Positions 34,351-47,464 are shown, counted from the stretch's first letter. The stretch is 64,000 nt of DNA from Hybos culiciformis (GCA_964007475.1 OZ023273.1:72951842-73015841); one strand, 5' to 3'. Notes: a model not told the origin generated them from the letters alone. Numbers and translations: made by a program.

Positions 34351-37032
34351 TTACTTACTACTATATTTATGATATTTATTTATTAAATTTTCCGACGGAA
34401 TATATTCTGCTGCATTTTGATCATTTAAGATTTCTTTCCCCATCATTATTGAATTCATAGTTGGAATTAGTAATTTGTTCCTTTTTTTATCTTTAATATT
34501 ATTAAGTTGTGAAAAAACACGTTCAGCTGTTGCGCTGCTATGCGGTAAACTTAATAAAGAACTAACAAATTTTGTTAGTTTAGGGAACATAGGTTCTTTT
34601 AATGCATTTTTTATTTTGAATACTGCATTCCAAAAGTTTTCAAGAGAAAGATTTCTGTCGATTTCGGAAAAATTTGCCAGAATTCTCCATTCCTCATCAA
34701 TTTCTTCAATACTTCCGTTATCCATTAAATCAGGAGAGCAGTCATCAATGGTTCACTAAAATAGAGGGATTCAATATTTGTAATGCAATTAATTTTTTGT
34801 CAGAAAAGTTGATTCTAGAAAAAATTTCAGAACAAAGCTCTATATAATACATCCTACAAGTTTTCTTAATTTCATTTAGTTCCTTTTCTTTTATTTTTCC
34901 AGAATTCATTAGAACTTCTGCTTTTCCACCTAAATAAATTTCATCTAAGCTTAGGAAAATCTCATTTCTTTTAAATTCAATTAAATTCAAATCATCTGTT
35001 AAGAAACTTGCTTTTACAAAGTTTTTCAAAATGGTCATACAATAAGCTTTTATGGTTGGCAAAAATAAGTGAATTCTGGGAGATTCCGCTTGAAACTCAA
35101 TATTTATCTTATTGGTTAAATTTAATATGTACGATAAAAAGTTTAAATAAAGCTGATTAGAATCCGACATTTCAGAAAATATAGTATGTGCTAGATCATT
35201 ATTTTCAAGCTGGTATGAAACAAAATAATGTTTTAAAACAGTCCACTGCCCTAATATTCTATTGACTACATTTTCCAGCGATAACCATCTTGTTTGTGCA
35301 GTTTTTAAAATTTTGTGAGCTTTAACATTGAATAAATCTTGAAATTCCTTTAATTCTAGTTGTCGTTTCGCGCTATGTGAAAAAAAAGTAGATATTCCTT
35401 GCCAATCGTTCAATATTTTGTGTAAATTTTTTGGCAGCAGCACAGGAACATAAATGCAGAGAGTGACAAACGCATCCTAAAACAAAAATTGACGGATTGT
35501 GTGATTGAAGTAATTTTTGAACTCCATTTTTACGACCCATCATTACAGAGGCATTGTCTGCAGCAAAACCAATCAGATTTCTAAATGGAATCTTATATTC
35601 TTGGAAAAATCTTTTAATGTTTTCAAAAATAGATTTTGAATCACAATCTTTCAGTTCTAATAATTTCAAAAATTGATCTCGTACTTTCGAAAGTTTGAAG
35701 TCAAAATACCGCACGACCATTGCCAAACATTTTGTGGTACTGACATCGGTAGTTTCATCAATTATTAAAGAAAATTTTTGAGATCTCATTTTTTCACAAA
35801 CATTTTGTAAGCCCTCTTCCAATATTATTGATTTAGTTGTTTCTGTTGCTTTCGTTCTACCAATTTTCATCTCTTTAACAATTCTTGAATCACTTGCAAT
35901 GCTTTTTATCAACAAAATTAGTGAATCTATCAGTAAGAACGGTAAGTTGAACTGAATTAAAAACATAATGATTTTAAGCTCTGCGATTTTAGCATTTTTT
36001 GACAACAGCTGAAATTGTTTGTGTAGGGTTATTTCCTGAATGTCAGGTTGATTTTTCAAAGATTTCAATTTGTTTTTGTGAATTAATGAACTTTGATGAC
36101 GTTCTATATGTTTAACGTTATTTGGAAGGGATTTGTTACAAACATTACAAAATGGTTTTTCATCTTTTTTCTGAATATAACAATATTTTTCGATCCAAAT
36201 AGAGCGGAATTTCTGAGTTTTTTTTTTTGGCTTGGGGTTTGTGGGCTCATTTTCTGATGTTGTCACATCCTAAAAATAACATGACAACATAAACAATAAC
36301 AAAAATAGCATTTCAGTTTCTTACTCAAAACCAAGAAATTACTTCTGGATATGTGGTAATCATTTTAAACGTAATTTAAGAATGCATTTGGGTAAGTGAA
36401 ATTATTCGTCGAATGATTAACACATCAACAAGGGCAACATTTTGTTTCCTGCCAGATTAAGCCACTAAAACTGTTTTTGCAAGCCATACCTTTTAAAATT
36501 AAGGCAATAGTTGTAAAATCGAAGGCTGAAGTGCAGTTTATGTGAACCATTCAGAACCGGCTGAAACTTGGAGGAGGGGGTTGAGGCGGTGCCCAAACAT
36601 CCAAAACTGAAAATGTATGAAAACTTTGCGGGCCGTATCTCCGAAACGGGGCCTTTGCCCCAAGAACTGATTTCAGTTTTTGGAGTTTCGGCACCGCCTC
36701 TACCCCCCTCAAAGTTTCAGCCGGTTCTGAGTGGTTAACATAAACTTACGTCCAATCGAATAAGGAAATAAAAATGCGGATTATGAATTACCGCCTCCAA
36801 GTTTCATAAATTCAAATTTTTATCCCGGAATGAGAATTTTATCGAGCCAGTTTAGATTGTTTACGAATCTTCCGGCGTCAAGTTTGGATTAAGTTCCAAA
36901 ATTTAAAAAAAAGTTTATAAAAAAAATTACCTTATTTCCTAACCTGGCATCATCGTCATCTTCAGGATTTTCTTGATTGTTGGAATTAGAAGAAGGAGCA
37001 GGCGGACGTGCCGTTGATTCTGCTGAGTCCAT
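34351..37032 (-). pseudogene. hAT transposase, two exons, two frameshifts
   Basis: Exon 1 (37032-36931) encodes a short acidic leader and ends at a GTAATT donor. Exon 2 starts at 36269 after TTATTTTTAG, in phase. Exon 2 has a BED finger (FCNVCNKSLP...H), the first catalytic Asp in SLIIDETTDVS, the second in GFAADNASVMMG, then GCVCHSLHLC. The frame shifts in an A run near 35426 and continues with LPKNLHKILNDWQG, TRWLSLENVVNRIL and the alpha-helical insertion region. A second shift near 34735-34750 leads to the hAT dimerisation domain (FVSSLLSLPHSSATAERVFS), ending at 34351. Length (~700 residues) and domain order are normal for hAT. Apart from two one-base changes it looks complete, so decay is recent or the breaks are sequencing errors. 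Confidence 0.9.
36535..36746. mobile_element. Small inverted-repeat element in the transposase intron
   Basis: Arms of about 78 bases (36535-36614 and 36670-36746) begin AGTTTATGT.AACCA.TCAG and share GAACCGGCTGAAACTT and GAGGCGGTGCC. The loop is about 55 bases. It is much richer in G+C than its surroundings. It lies in the intron between the two transposase exons, so splicing would remove it. Confidence 0.8.
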
Positions 37033-37545
37033 AGTAAGGCCAGTTACCTCGTTTCCTCCTAATGTGATTAAATATCTAAAAAAAAAATAAAATTTAACGT
37101 TCTTTTTAATTAAATATTTCAAATTTTTACTTACCTGTCCATCATTAAATTTTAAAACGAATTTTTTTTGTTTTTTCTGCTCAAATTTTAAATAGAAATT
37201 TATTTTAAATAGAAAACCGTACAAAAAAACGTAATTCACCTGAAAAGCTGAAAAAAAATAAGCTGGTCGTATCAATAATTCAATATCAATTATCAAATGT
37301 TTTCAAATGTGACGTCACTATTTTTAAATTTTAAGCAAAGCATACTTGTTAAATCCTTTAACCATTATTTTGAAAAGACTTAAATGTTTTTTAATTAAAA
37401 CACAAACTTTTCACAAACTTTTTTGTTAAATTGAAAAAGGAGTATTTCAGTATGGGATAAATAATTTGTGTAGTACAGGAGTACAGGGCATTGAAAAGGA
37501 GTAAAAATACTCCGATTGGAGTACTTCGGCAACACTGGTAACATC

Positions 37546-37679
37546 ACATGACGACCGTGACATGTATGTTTGGCTGATGGCTGTGTAGAAAAAAAAAATT
37601 TTTTTTTCTATTCGGTGCACGCGAAAAAGTCAAAATTAAAAATAATTTCAAGTTTTAAAAAAAAAAATTAATTAATTAA
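37546..37679. other. Short spacer between two mobile elements
   Basis: A/T runs and an ATTAATTAATTAAT stretch; nothing coding. Confidence 0.6.
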
Positions 37680-37944
37680 TATAGATCAGTTTCACGTAGG
37701 ATTTCAGTAAAATCACGGAGAGGTCTTCAAATGTGGTTTTCTTTCAACCCAATCGAAAGTAGCTTAAAAACTATGAGTACGGTGAAATTTTTGTTTCCCG
37801 AAATTCGGTCTCGATCCGGAGCTAGAGCCACTTAAAGTGCCAAAAACAGTCATTTTTTGCTCCCATTTCCCAGCTTAATACAAATCTGATTTCATTGGTC
37901 TTGGTTTTAAATAAAAGGTTTCGAAAAATTTGAATATGTCTTTT
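37680..37944 (+). repeat. Left long terminal inverted repeat
   Basis: Pairs with 50476-50725. A short minus-strand frame across it is not a gene, as the same sequence in the right arm shows. Confidence 0.85.
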
Positions 37945-38698
37945 AAGGAATTTACAAACAAACGACTTGAAATTACAAAAAAATGGTTTTAAAATATTGA
38001 TAAACATTTAATTTTAAAAAAGAAATAATAATATTAAAAACAGATGTTTTTTTTCTAAAGGGACTATAGAATATGTTTACCTTTAAAAATATGTAAGAAA
38101 TTTTAATATTTTTCTTTTCATTAATTAAATGAAATTCAATAAGGAAATGTTAATTATTCGCAATATTAACTTAAAAAATTAACTTTACACACAAAAAATA
38201 ATTATTTTTACATTTTATTTCATAATTATTTCCTTTATTTTGTTTTTTATATCGAAAATGGCAATTTTTCGTATGAAGTAATACTTACTACAAAAAAAAA
38301 TTAGAAATATTTAACAGAAAACGTTTCTCGTGGTAATTAGTTACAAGTTGTATAATTATAATGAGTGGAAATTATGAAAAAATTTAATTCAGATCTAATA
38401 GAACTTATTACTGCTGGTAAAATTTTTAATTTTAAACTTAAGGAGTTGTAGCTTCAAACAGGTAAGCATTAAATTAAATTTGGTTCAGATTATATGTACA
38501 TGTGAACTAGACCTGTGGTTGCTTTTTTATTTTTTTTGAACTCAAGATTGAAAAAATGGACGATATTAATATTACTCATTATTTTAATGTTATTGTTATT
38601 TGTTATTATAATTATTTTTTCAAATTTGTTGCGAATAATTTGTATTTTTTAAAATTAATTTTAATCAAGAACTCATAACATACAAAAAAGGAACTTAT
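37945..38698. other. AT-rich interior of the outer element
   Basis: No coding frame. It ends at the AT dinucleotide directly before the CCCAAATAC end of the inner element. Confidence 0.55.
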
Positions 38699-38739
38699 CC
38701 CAAATACCCAAAATATAGTTGGAAAACGGTTTTATAACC

Positions 38740-39190
38740 GTATTATAACTCAAGTTCTTATAACGTTAAAGTTATGAATTTGTTGTAATAACCTTCTCAA
38801 TAGGTTATCAAAACGTTACCTTCACCGGTTTTGCCGGGGTTTTTTAAAACTTCAGTTAAGAATTAGGTTTAACAAAACGTTAGATAAACATTAAACAAAA
38901 ACGCTAAATCAAGGATAATTCAAAACGTTATTTTAATCTTAAATTAAAACCGTAGTATAATGATTTTTGTTATCGTTTTTCTAACATTGATTTATAACGT
39001 CTTTTCAACGTTGGTTGATATCGTTAAGATAACATTAAATTAAACTGATAGCTTAACGATTTTTTTTACCGTTTCCGCAACGTTGGACTATATTGTTCAG
39101 ATTGTGTTTATTTAAAACGATATTTAAACGTTTGCCTGAAACGTCTAGCTAATATTATTCAAAATCGTTAGGCTAACGTTTTCTCTCATC
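38740..39190. repeat. Left subterminal AACGTT-type motif array
   Basis: AACGTT or close variants occur near 38762, 38813, 38875, 38933, 38997, 39007, 39131 and 39176, often as AAAACGTTA or TAACGTT. This spacing of short degenerate motifs is what a subterminal-binding transposon protein would use. Confidence 0.65.
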
Positions 39191-40163
39191 CACAGCCAAA
39201 CTTCAAAGTAATCGTATCCCTGGATCAGTTCAGCTATCGAAATTAGGCCTACCAGACCAGACCGAAATACTTTAAACAAAGTTTTATCGACTTTTTTATC
39301 TGTCAACAATTCGCATCAATAATTACTAGGTTAACAGACAAAATAGTCGTTTTTTAATAATTTCAGATCTAATAATTTCTTGCTGGCCGGCCCAATTTCA
39401 ATAGCTAACGAGACGAACGACTTCTTCTTTGGCTTTAGATAAGAGAAAACGTGAGCCAATTAAAAATCAGAATATAATCTGAATCCCGATGATAATCATC
39501 TGAAATGTACAAGAGATAAATGTTTTTTATACAATATACAATAGTTAAAGACATTGTTTTAAGTTTTTACACTATATATTTAAAATTCCATAAATGTTTA
39601 TGTACATTGTACATTCTCCAAAAATAGTTATAAAACTATGTAACGTATTATTAATCAAAAAAAAAATATATTATGAATTGTAATAAAATATAAAAAATGT
39701 TTATAATTATAATATTTATACATATTATAATATATATAAAAAAAAAAAAAAATTCATGAATTACAATAAAATATGAAAAATGTTTATAATTATAATATTT
39801 ATATTATAATAATTATTTTTTTAAAGAAAGTATTGCGTTATGATTATGGATCATTCAAAGTGTCTCGGGAACATCACGACTAAAAAACAAATAAAAAATA
39901 TTATTAAATTTTTAAATAATAAATTATAGATTATAGACTAATTAATTATAAAATATAATACGGTATTGAATAAAAAATAAAATTAAAAGTTAATAAAAAT
40001 TACGTTTAGTTAATGTTAATCAAATTTATTACAATTGTTTGAATTTTAAAATCGAGAAAAATGGTATAATGCAATAAAATTTTAATCAAATTTGATTGCA
40101 AATATTAATAATAATAATTCCGAATAATTTATTTGGAATTGTGTTCAAATGCTTATACTTCAA
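39191..40163. other. AT-rich region downstream of the DUF4806 gene
   Basis: No reading frame of note. TTTATAATTATAATATTTATA is repeated near 39700 and 39784. It probably contains the 3' end of the minus-strand gene; AATAAA motifs on the minus strand are too common here to assign. Confidence 0.5.
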
Positions 40164-43100
40164 TTACCTTTTATTCTTATGCTGCAAACGAAATTTGGAA
40201 TGCTTCAAATAAATTTTAAAAAAATCGTCTCCTTCCGAGTTTGTAAGCTTGGGATGAGAGCTTCGAGCACTGACATATATCACATTAATGAGGTCTTTGT
40301 TAAAAGAGAAGCTGAATTTTTCTTTTGTTCCTGTCCAGGAATAATTTTGAAGAATTTCATCTTTAAATAAAAACTTACTTATGATTCGAAGTGTTTTTTC
40401 TGTAGCACCACCAAAAGTTGACAACTTTTTTATCTAAAATGAAATTTTAAAAAAATATGAACAATTGAGTAAAATGAATAAAGTAGCAAAATCAACTTAC
40501 CAATTTTGATTTGTAGCGTGGCTCAAATTTTATCTTATATTCTATTTCATCTATATCAGCTTTCGATGTCAAAGGAAATATTAAATATATATTATCGTCC
40601 AATTCTATATTTTCTTCGACTGTCAGACTACTCATTATTTTTTCTATAAAAGCATTCAAACTGACTTGAACTTCTGCTCTGAATTCTGTCATCTCTTTTT
40701 TAATGACTTTTATTTCATCACCAAGCAAGTTTATTTTGTCTAAAACTATAATTAAAAATATTAAATTTTCATATAAAAATTTGGTAAAAGAATAAAAATA
40801 AAAAATTAAAAAAGATACTTTATCTAAAAAATACTTACCAATAGTGTTGAGATCTGATGGAGTCGAATGAGCAGCAATCAAAGTTTTGTTTGATAATGGA
40901 TCAATAGAAGAATCGGATGCATAATTTTCATTTATTATTATTGTTGCTGATTCATTTATAATTTCAGTCTCTTTTATTTGCATCTCATTAACCTGCTTGG
41001 CATTTGTTTTTGGTTCATTGAACAGATTGACAGGAACTGTAGATGTATCTTCTATTTCAATGTCATCTAAAATAAAAATCAAAATGGTGATGATATATAT
41101 AGACTGCAAAGGAATTTAAACAAAAAGGAATTCATAATCTTTGCACATCTGAATATTTATGTACGTGAAAAAAAGATTCACTTACATTTTAAAGCATCAG
41201 ACATCATTAAATTAAAATCAGTTGTCACATTAAAATTAGTTGTTTCATCCACTGGCTCTTCGAAATCACTAGATGAAGTATACTCAGCTCTTTGTTCGTG
41301 ATCTAATGCTGTTTTGAAATCAACTAAAAGTAAAAATTAAATTTTGATTAGTTAAGTTAATTGATGTGTCCTTAAAAACAACATCGATTTAATTCAAATG
41401 GAAAAATTGATAATAATTTTAAAATAATTTTCGGGAAAAATGAAACAATGTTAATAAAAATAATTCTATAGTATTACATGAGAAAAGGTATGAAAAATTG
41501 TACATCCTGAAAAATGAAAACAATACATCTTTATTAAGAACTAAATCTGAAAATCATAATGTTATTTAATGGCACCAAAGATTTGGACATTTAAATTTCA
41601 ATGATGTCTCAAAATTACAATCTAAATTGAAAATGAATTTAGGTTGTGACACTTTCAGAAAATTACATAACATAAATTTATGTTATGTCGCTTTAGATTA
41701 AGGCACCCCCTCAAATTTACATATTTAGGTTATAAGTTTAGTATGTAGTTTTGTAAGCATTTTGAGACATTATCAATATTCTTTACGTACATTTTTCTAT
41801 TTAATTATAAATTTCAGTTGATTTAATTTTTTTTTTCCTAAAAAAACTTTAAAATAATAAAAATCAATATGAGACGATTTGTATTTGAAACAATTTTAAT
41901 ATGGAAATTTAAGAAATAATAAAGTAATTTTGTTTAATATAAAATATTGAAAGAAATAAAACTATGAAAGTTGTTGTTTGTACAACAATTCGATCTCAAT
42001 TTATTACAATATTGAAAGTACCATGTTTTCAATAAATAAATCATTATACCTATGGCTTGTACTATAGGGTTTTAAGTAGCGGTGTTATCGAAACCGAAAT
42101 TAGATAATACCGGGTCAAGAATAACCCGAATTTGGGTATTGATTAAAATATTTGTAAAATCCTTGAAATCATCAAAATCATTAAATATTTTATATAACTT
42201 ACTGAATGTGTGTGGTGTAAACATTTATTTTTTGTTATCCACCAAAAATCGAAATAAATTTTGATTGCTGTTCAAACTAAACTTCAAAATAAAATCGTTC
42301 GTTTTCCCTGTAATTTTTATATTTTTTATATGATATGACTATGAGTGTTTTAATTTCAACAAGTTCACAAATATTAACTTATAATTTGTCATGTGCAAAG
42401 AAGTAAGTAGTAAACATTTTAATAATTAGAATTTATTAAAAGTTCACCAATTTTGCTATTCATTTTGCGTTAACAGTTTCAACAAGTTCACAAATATTAA
42501 CTTATAATTTGTCATGTGCAAAGAAGTAAGTAGTAAACATTTTAATAATTAGAATTTATTAAAAGTTCACCAATTTTGCTATTCATTTTGCGTTAACAGT
42601 TTTACAATCAATCTAATAAAAATTCTGTGAAGAATTATTTTCTTTGTGTGATAACAAACAAAAATGATAGCAAATGCTCTTAATGTGAAGGAAGGATTAT
42701 ATAAAAACAATATTTTTTTAATACCCAAAAATATCGGTATTTTATTTCGGTATTGACATTAGACCCCAAATTCCGGTTTAAAAGAATCTCGTCGGTAGTG
42801 AAAACCCCACATACGGAAGAAAACACTGATTAAAATTAAACCTCATTTTTATGTGGGCAATCAAAATGCTTAGATATTTTTTGGTTTAATCATAAAACCT
42901 ACCAAGATATTATTTTTAATTTTGAACAGTTAACAACATCATTTTTTATACTAAATATATTTTTTAAATATTATGAATATGATATAAATGTAATTTTGTT
43001 AATTATTAATGATAAATTTTTTATTAAGGGACCCAATGGATCAGTATCAATTTACCCTTTTTTTTTGTTTGCCGTTGTTTCTAATAAAATTTAATTTAAA

Positions 43101-43761
43101 CTCAAAAATTAGATTTTAAATTAATTGATATGTGTTTAAAATATTTTTTCTGTGAATTTATAAATACGACAATGAGTTAAAAATATTAAATGAATCTGAG
43201 AATATGGTCTTCGTAATAACGTTCGATCGTAGTTCATTGAAACCTGTGCTTTATAATTTTAACTTCGATTTCGTTCGAATATTATGAATGAGTATGAGTA
43301 CAATAAAGTAGTAACACCTATATAACAACACATAAATTTTGAAAATGTACAATGGTTCTGAGTTAAGCAAAAAGTTTCAGTTAAAGTCCGAGACATAAAA
43401 AAAAATTATGGGATCAATGTATAATGAACATTTTCATTTCATATATAATAATAAGTGAGTATCTGTATTTTCTTGTTAACGTGATGGGCTGAGAAATACA
43501 AACAAGACTGGGAAATTAACGACTGGCAAACAAACATAACGATGACTAATAAAAATGATTTTTTAACTTACCTATGGAAGATATTAAAATTTTGCATGGC
43601 ATGGATTCCCAGTCACTTCCTGGTTTAATATTATTTTTCCGACCTTTTAAAATCTCAGATTTTTTCTTCGGCCAAAGCAATGTCTCATTTACAACCCAGT
43701 ATTCAGGAACAGCAACAACATTCCGCATCCCATCTTCCCAAGTTTCAACAACGCAATACAT
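40164..43761 (-). CDS. DUF4806-domain protein, five exons, intact
   Basis: Exons on the minus strand: 43761-43572, 41323-41186, 41066-40839, 40745-40501 and 40433-40164. All donors are GTAAGT and all acceptors end TAG, and phases agree (190+138+228+245+270 = 1071 bases, 356 residues). Exon 1 (MYCVVETWEDGMRNVVAVPEY, ending near WPKKK) is the N-terminal domain typical of this insect family. The middle is acidic and Ser/Thr/Asn-rich with a helical stretch (VLDKINLLGDEIKVIKKEM). Exon 5 carries the DUF4806 domain: FGGATEKTL then DEILQNYSWTGTKEKFSF. Function of DUF4806 is unknown. Its place beside a CACTA-like transposase and subterminal motifs suggests a DNA-binding partner comparable to plant TnpA, which is inference. 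Unlike the transposase, it has no break. Confidence 0.82.
42065..42815. repeat. Candidate insertion in intron 1 of the DUF4806 gene
   Basis: GGGTTTTAAGTAGCGG near 42067 and, inverted, GGGGTTTTCACTACCG near 42812 could be imperfect terminal repeats. ACCGGGT/CCGGTATT-type motifs sit inside both ends. No TSD was identified. Confidence 0.35.
42354..42599. repeat. Perfect 123-bp tandem duplication
   Basis: The block beginning TTTCAACAAGTTCACAAA and ending GCGTTAACAG is present twice in direct succession with no difference seen (42354-42476 and 42477-42599). It is within intron 1 of the DUF4806 gene. A recent duplication or an assembly artefact. Confidence 0.9.
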
Positions 43762-44212
43762 TTTATTTTGTTAACTTTTTTTGTTCTAAAAATAAATTTG
43801 TAATTATAATTTTTTTAAATAAAAAATTTTAAGTTTTTTAAATAAAAAATTTTAAATTTTTTAAACAAAAAGTGACTACTTTTTTCTTCTACGTTTTTTT
43901 TTTCAACTCAAATATTATAGCACACTGTTAATAACCAACATTAAAACTTTAAAGGATTTCGCTACACATATCTAAAGACTAGAATGGTGCACTTTCAAAA
44001 TAAAAAAATAGAAATTAAATGCAGAGGGCCTCACCGAAAAAAAAAAGTAAAATGAAAATTTCTAATGTATTGCGTTAACGTAAACTAGAAATGTAGAATT
44101 AAGAAGTTGAAATTGTATATTAGAAATGTAATTAAGAATTTATTATCAGAATTCCAATTTTTTTTGTTGGTGAATGTCTAGACGAAAAATTTTATGTAAA
44201 TTTTGTTTTACC

Positions 44213-46161
44213 TTAATGCATAGGAAAGTATGCACTTTCATTATGAGGAAGCTTCAATCGAAATAATTTGCACTCAATGTCACAGACATTGAAGAAAGCT
44301 GCCTCATTTTCACCATCAGCTGACTTGTATATATTTAAAAAAGAAGAATTGAATGGTGTTTTAAATAGGTCTTCTTGTGATCTTAAACTTTGTCCGAAAA
44401 TTACTGGATGATTATTTTTGTAGGTTCCAAACAAAAAGCGAATAATTGATTGTGACTTCGTCATAAAAAAACAGTCTTTGGAATTGGCGTTTATGGTCAA
44501 ATTTTTAATTTTTAATTCATTGTATCTAACACTATTGTCAATTGGTTCATTAAAATATTTTTTCCGGAAAAAAGGTTGATCAACTGACTCGTTATCACAT
44601 ATGTTTTGATCAAAACTTTCACAAGTTCTGTTTGCTATTTGTTCTAAAGGTTTATTTCCAGAACGGATCAAACGTTTAATATGTTGTAGTTGATTTTCAT
44701 ATTTAAATGCACTTATTTCATCAAAGACACCGTGAGTTTTGAGATCATCAATTACATGATATAGCGCATGAATGTTGTAGCTTACATTTTCTGGGCCATA
44801 AATTTTTATAAATGATTTTATAAAAGTTTCAAATAACTTTCCACTAATGTTTAAATATTTACGATTTCGGTCATTCATACAAATACTGACTGCGCACTGA
44901 AGTACCATAAAATTTTCATAAACTTCATTATCTATATGATTTTTCAATACAACAGGCCCCAAATAAAGTAAAAACATTCGTAGCTCTGTAGCTTTCCAAA
45001 AATGTACGACATCGAGACCTCGTGGTATTCTGTTGAAATCGCATGGTATATTTTCCCTGTTAAGTAATATACTTTCCGAGATTTGTTTAATTTTTTCTGA
45101 TGACAGCTTCGTTCTTAATGATCTATTTTTAATCCAGATATTCAATAATTTTTTTGTTACCCCTAAGCAAATCAAATGCATATAATCCAATGGAAAATTT
45201 TTAATCATGTCAATAGGGAGATCTTCTAATGGTGAACGGTACAAATGGTGATCTTCATGAGTTCTTTTTCGAAAAGTTTTGTTCGTACGTACTTCTTTTG
45301 ATATTGATGGAAAACACATTTGATGGGTATTATAACTGTAATCTCCCTCTATATATTACACCTTTCGCATGAATAATAGCCATTATGATTTTTTATTCCT
45401 TTCAAAAAAGCCCGAGCTGGAGCATCACAAATAAAATTTCGTATACGGAACTCAATTTTTACATTATCCTTAATGATTCCTTTCTCAACAATATCCTTCA
45501 AATCTGTGATAAGGAATTTCAAATATTCATTAATATCGTGAGGTTTCGATTGTCCATAATATACTCCAATTATAAAAGGTGGAATATTATAGCAGTCTAC
45601 GCTGCACAAAATTGGCCAAAATTGGCCTCTTGAACTTTTACTTATTGGAATGCCATCTATATTAAAATCGAGAAAAATTTGACGCGGATAATTATTGTTT
45701 TTTTCCAAAATTAAAGTCAGTGCCAAACGCAAACCATAATGCCAATATTTTCCAGGAGAAACAACATAAATATCTTGTACCTTAAGAGGAATATTCAATA
45801 ATGTTCGACAATCTGATGGAACATCTAAATTTTCATTTCGTAGAATTTTCAGTAAAGCATCTACTGAAGTGAGTGGAATATTATAAGTCAAACACCAATC
45901 TTTAATTTTGGTTTTAAATTGCTTTTCAGCAAATTGTTCTGTTGTTAAATCATCAGTCTGAAAGTTCAACCTTGATTTATCTAAACTGTAATTTATAACT
46001 GCCTTACCTTCAACTTTATTGTTTTCTTCATGTTGTGTAATTTTTTCAACTTCATTGTTTAGTAAATTAACAGAATTACTTAAATTTTGACTAATAATTG
46101 ATTTAACTTTTCGTTTGAAAGTTCTTTCACTTAAAATTTTATGTTTTAAAATAGATTTCAT
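44213..46161 (-). pseudogene. Tnp2-like (CACTA/EnSpm) transposase with one frameshift
   Basis: The first frame (46161-45349, 270 codons) has a basic start, FLDFNIDGIPISKSSRGQFW (first catalytic region), FICDAPARAFLKGIKNH and the CXXC-containing GYYSCERCN. It ends at a TAG created by an extra TA in a TATATA run near 45353. The same protein resumes two bases out of phase and runs to 44213. That part has FPLDYMHLICLGVTKKLLN (the D-x-MH..GV signature of Tnp2), GPVVLKNH, VSYNIHALYHVIDDL and FKYENQLQHIKRLIR. Total length is about 650 residues. Such proteins excise and insert CACTA-type transposons. It lies 450 bases upstream of the DUF4806 gene on the same strand. Only this 2-base change separates it from an open gene. 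Confidence 0.8.
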
Positions 46162-46560
46162 ATTTTAATACCGCACTATCACACCGACAACTAAACGCTT
46201 TGAATAATTTTGAAACAATAAAAATAATTAGTTTAAAAATAAAAAGATTGGTTAGATTTAAGTAATATTTTAATGTTAGGTTCGATACAAACCTGAATAC
46301 CATTATTATTTTTTAGTTACGAAATTTCATGTAGTTAGAAAAACAACCTTCTAATTATTTTTTTATTTGGTTTTCTGCCAGTTAACACTAAACTGTTCAA
46401 CAACTTTATTATACAACGACGTGTTATGTCAGGGTTTATATATAACGCGGTTGTTTGGGGTTTTTCACTTGCACAGCTTACATTACAAATTAACGTTGGG
46501 CAAACGTTTGAAAAATACGTTTTTATAATACCGGGGATATACTCAACGTAACTGAAGCTT
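46162..46560. promoter_or_regulatory. Upstream region of the transposase gene
   Basis: About 400 bases up to the inserted palindrome, with AACGTTGGGCAAACGTTTG-type subterminal motifs near 46494. A segment here (GTTTATATATAACGCGG, then AGCTTACATTACA) resembles one at 49430-49480 across the insertion. It probably includes the promoter, but no specific element can be named. Confidence 0.45.
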
Positions 46561-47321
46561 CCCTGCTAGCTTTTGTTCACCAGTTTCATCAGTTACAACC
46601 ACATACAAATCTATTTTTTAAGACTGTGTTGGTTTTTTCTTAGAAAATTGTGTATGTATTTTACTATTTACTATAACGCACCACGAAGTAGTTTATATTG
46701 ACAAAAAAACTACTTCTTAAAAGAGACAGATAACAAAAAAAAAAATTTTTTTTTATTCGGTTATCTCGTTTAGATTTCTACTTATCTGAAGTAGTTTAAA
46801 AGTAGTTTAAAAGTAGTTTTAAAAGTAGTTTTGAAAGTTTAAAATTACAGTACTACTGAATCATTCATAAAAAAAAATCAAACGTGGAAGATTGTTTTTT
46901 TTTATCGCAACGCAATTAAATTAAATTGAATTAAAAACGTGAAAATTGTTTTTTTTATCAGATAGATTGATAAAGTGTACGCTGATTTTAATTTAAACGG
47001 TAGAGCAGGAAAAAGAAGTTTAAATTCACTGAATTTATTTCAAAAGACTTTATATGGTAACAGCTTTTAGTAAATATGGAAAAAATTCAATTTACAAAAT
47101 TTTCTTTTAGGTGCGTGTGGATCTTCAACAGATAACCTATCATATGAAAATTAAATGAAAAAAAGCGTGCCTCGAGCACATAACAGATATTTAAAAATTA
47201 AATTAAATCTGATTAAAAAAAAAAAATAATAATAATAATAATAAAGAATTTGTTTAGGCATATTATAATAATAATAAATAAGAATAAAAAAATTATATTT
47301 TGAAATAAAAAATTTGGGTGG

Positions 47322-47429
47322 TTATCCGTGAAAGGATTTTAAACTTAAAACTTATTATAAAATAATTGTGGACATTTGGCCACTCTTATTTAAAATAAAT
47401 TTTAAGTTTAAAATTATTTCACGGATAAA
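47322..47429. repeat. Internal hairpin of copy A
   Basis: TTATCCGTGAAA.GATTTTAAAC is inverted at the other side as GTTTAAAATTATTTCACGGATAA. The same structure is at 48497-48604 in copy B. Confidence 0.8.
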
Positions 47430-47464
47430 CTACTTGTTTTATTTATTAACAGAAAGGTATGATA

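Larger units (their letters stand above)
32984..37537 (-). mobile_element. hAT DNA transposon, 4554 bp
   Basis: Inverted ends CAATGTTGCCG (left) and CGGCAACACTG (right; reverse complement CAGTGTTGCCG), bounded by a perfect 8-bp TSD GTAACATC at 32976-32983 and 37538-37545. AAAGGAGTA/GGAGTACTTC-type repeats lie inside both ends. The interior encodes a BED-type hAT transposase on the minus strand. Two inverted-repeat MITE-like sequences (34052-34350 and 36535-36746) have entered it. Confidence 0.96.

Noticed and set aside
37822..38007. 61-codon minus-strand frame in the left long inverted repeat
   Set aside because: Lies in a non-coding terminal repeat; the right arm carries the same sequence with different interruptions.
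45385..45633. 82-codon plus-strand frame
   Set aside because: Antisense shadow of the Tnp2-like transposase.
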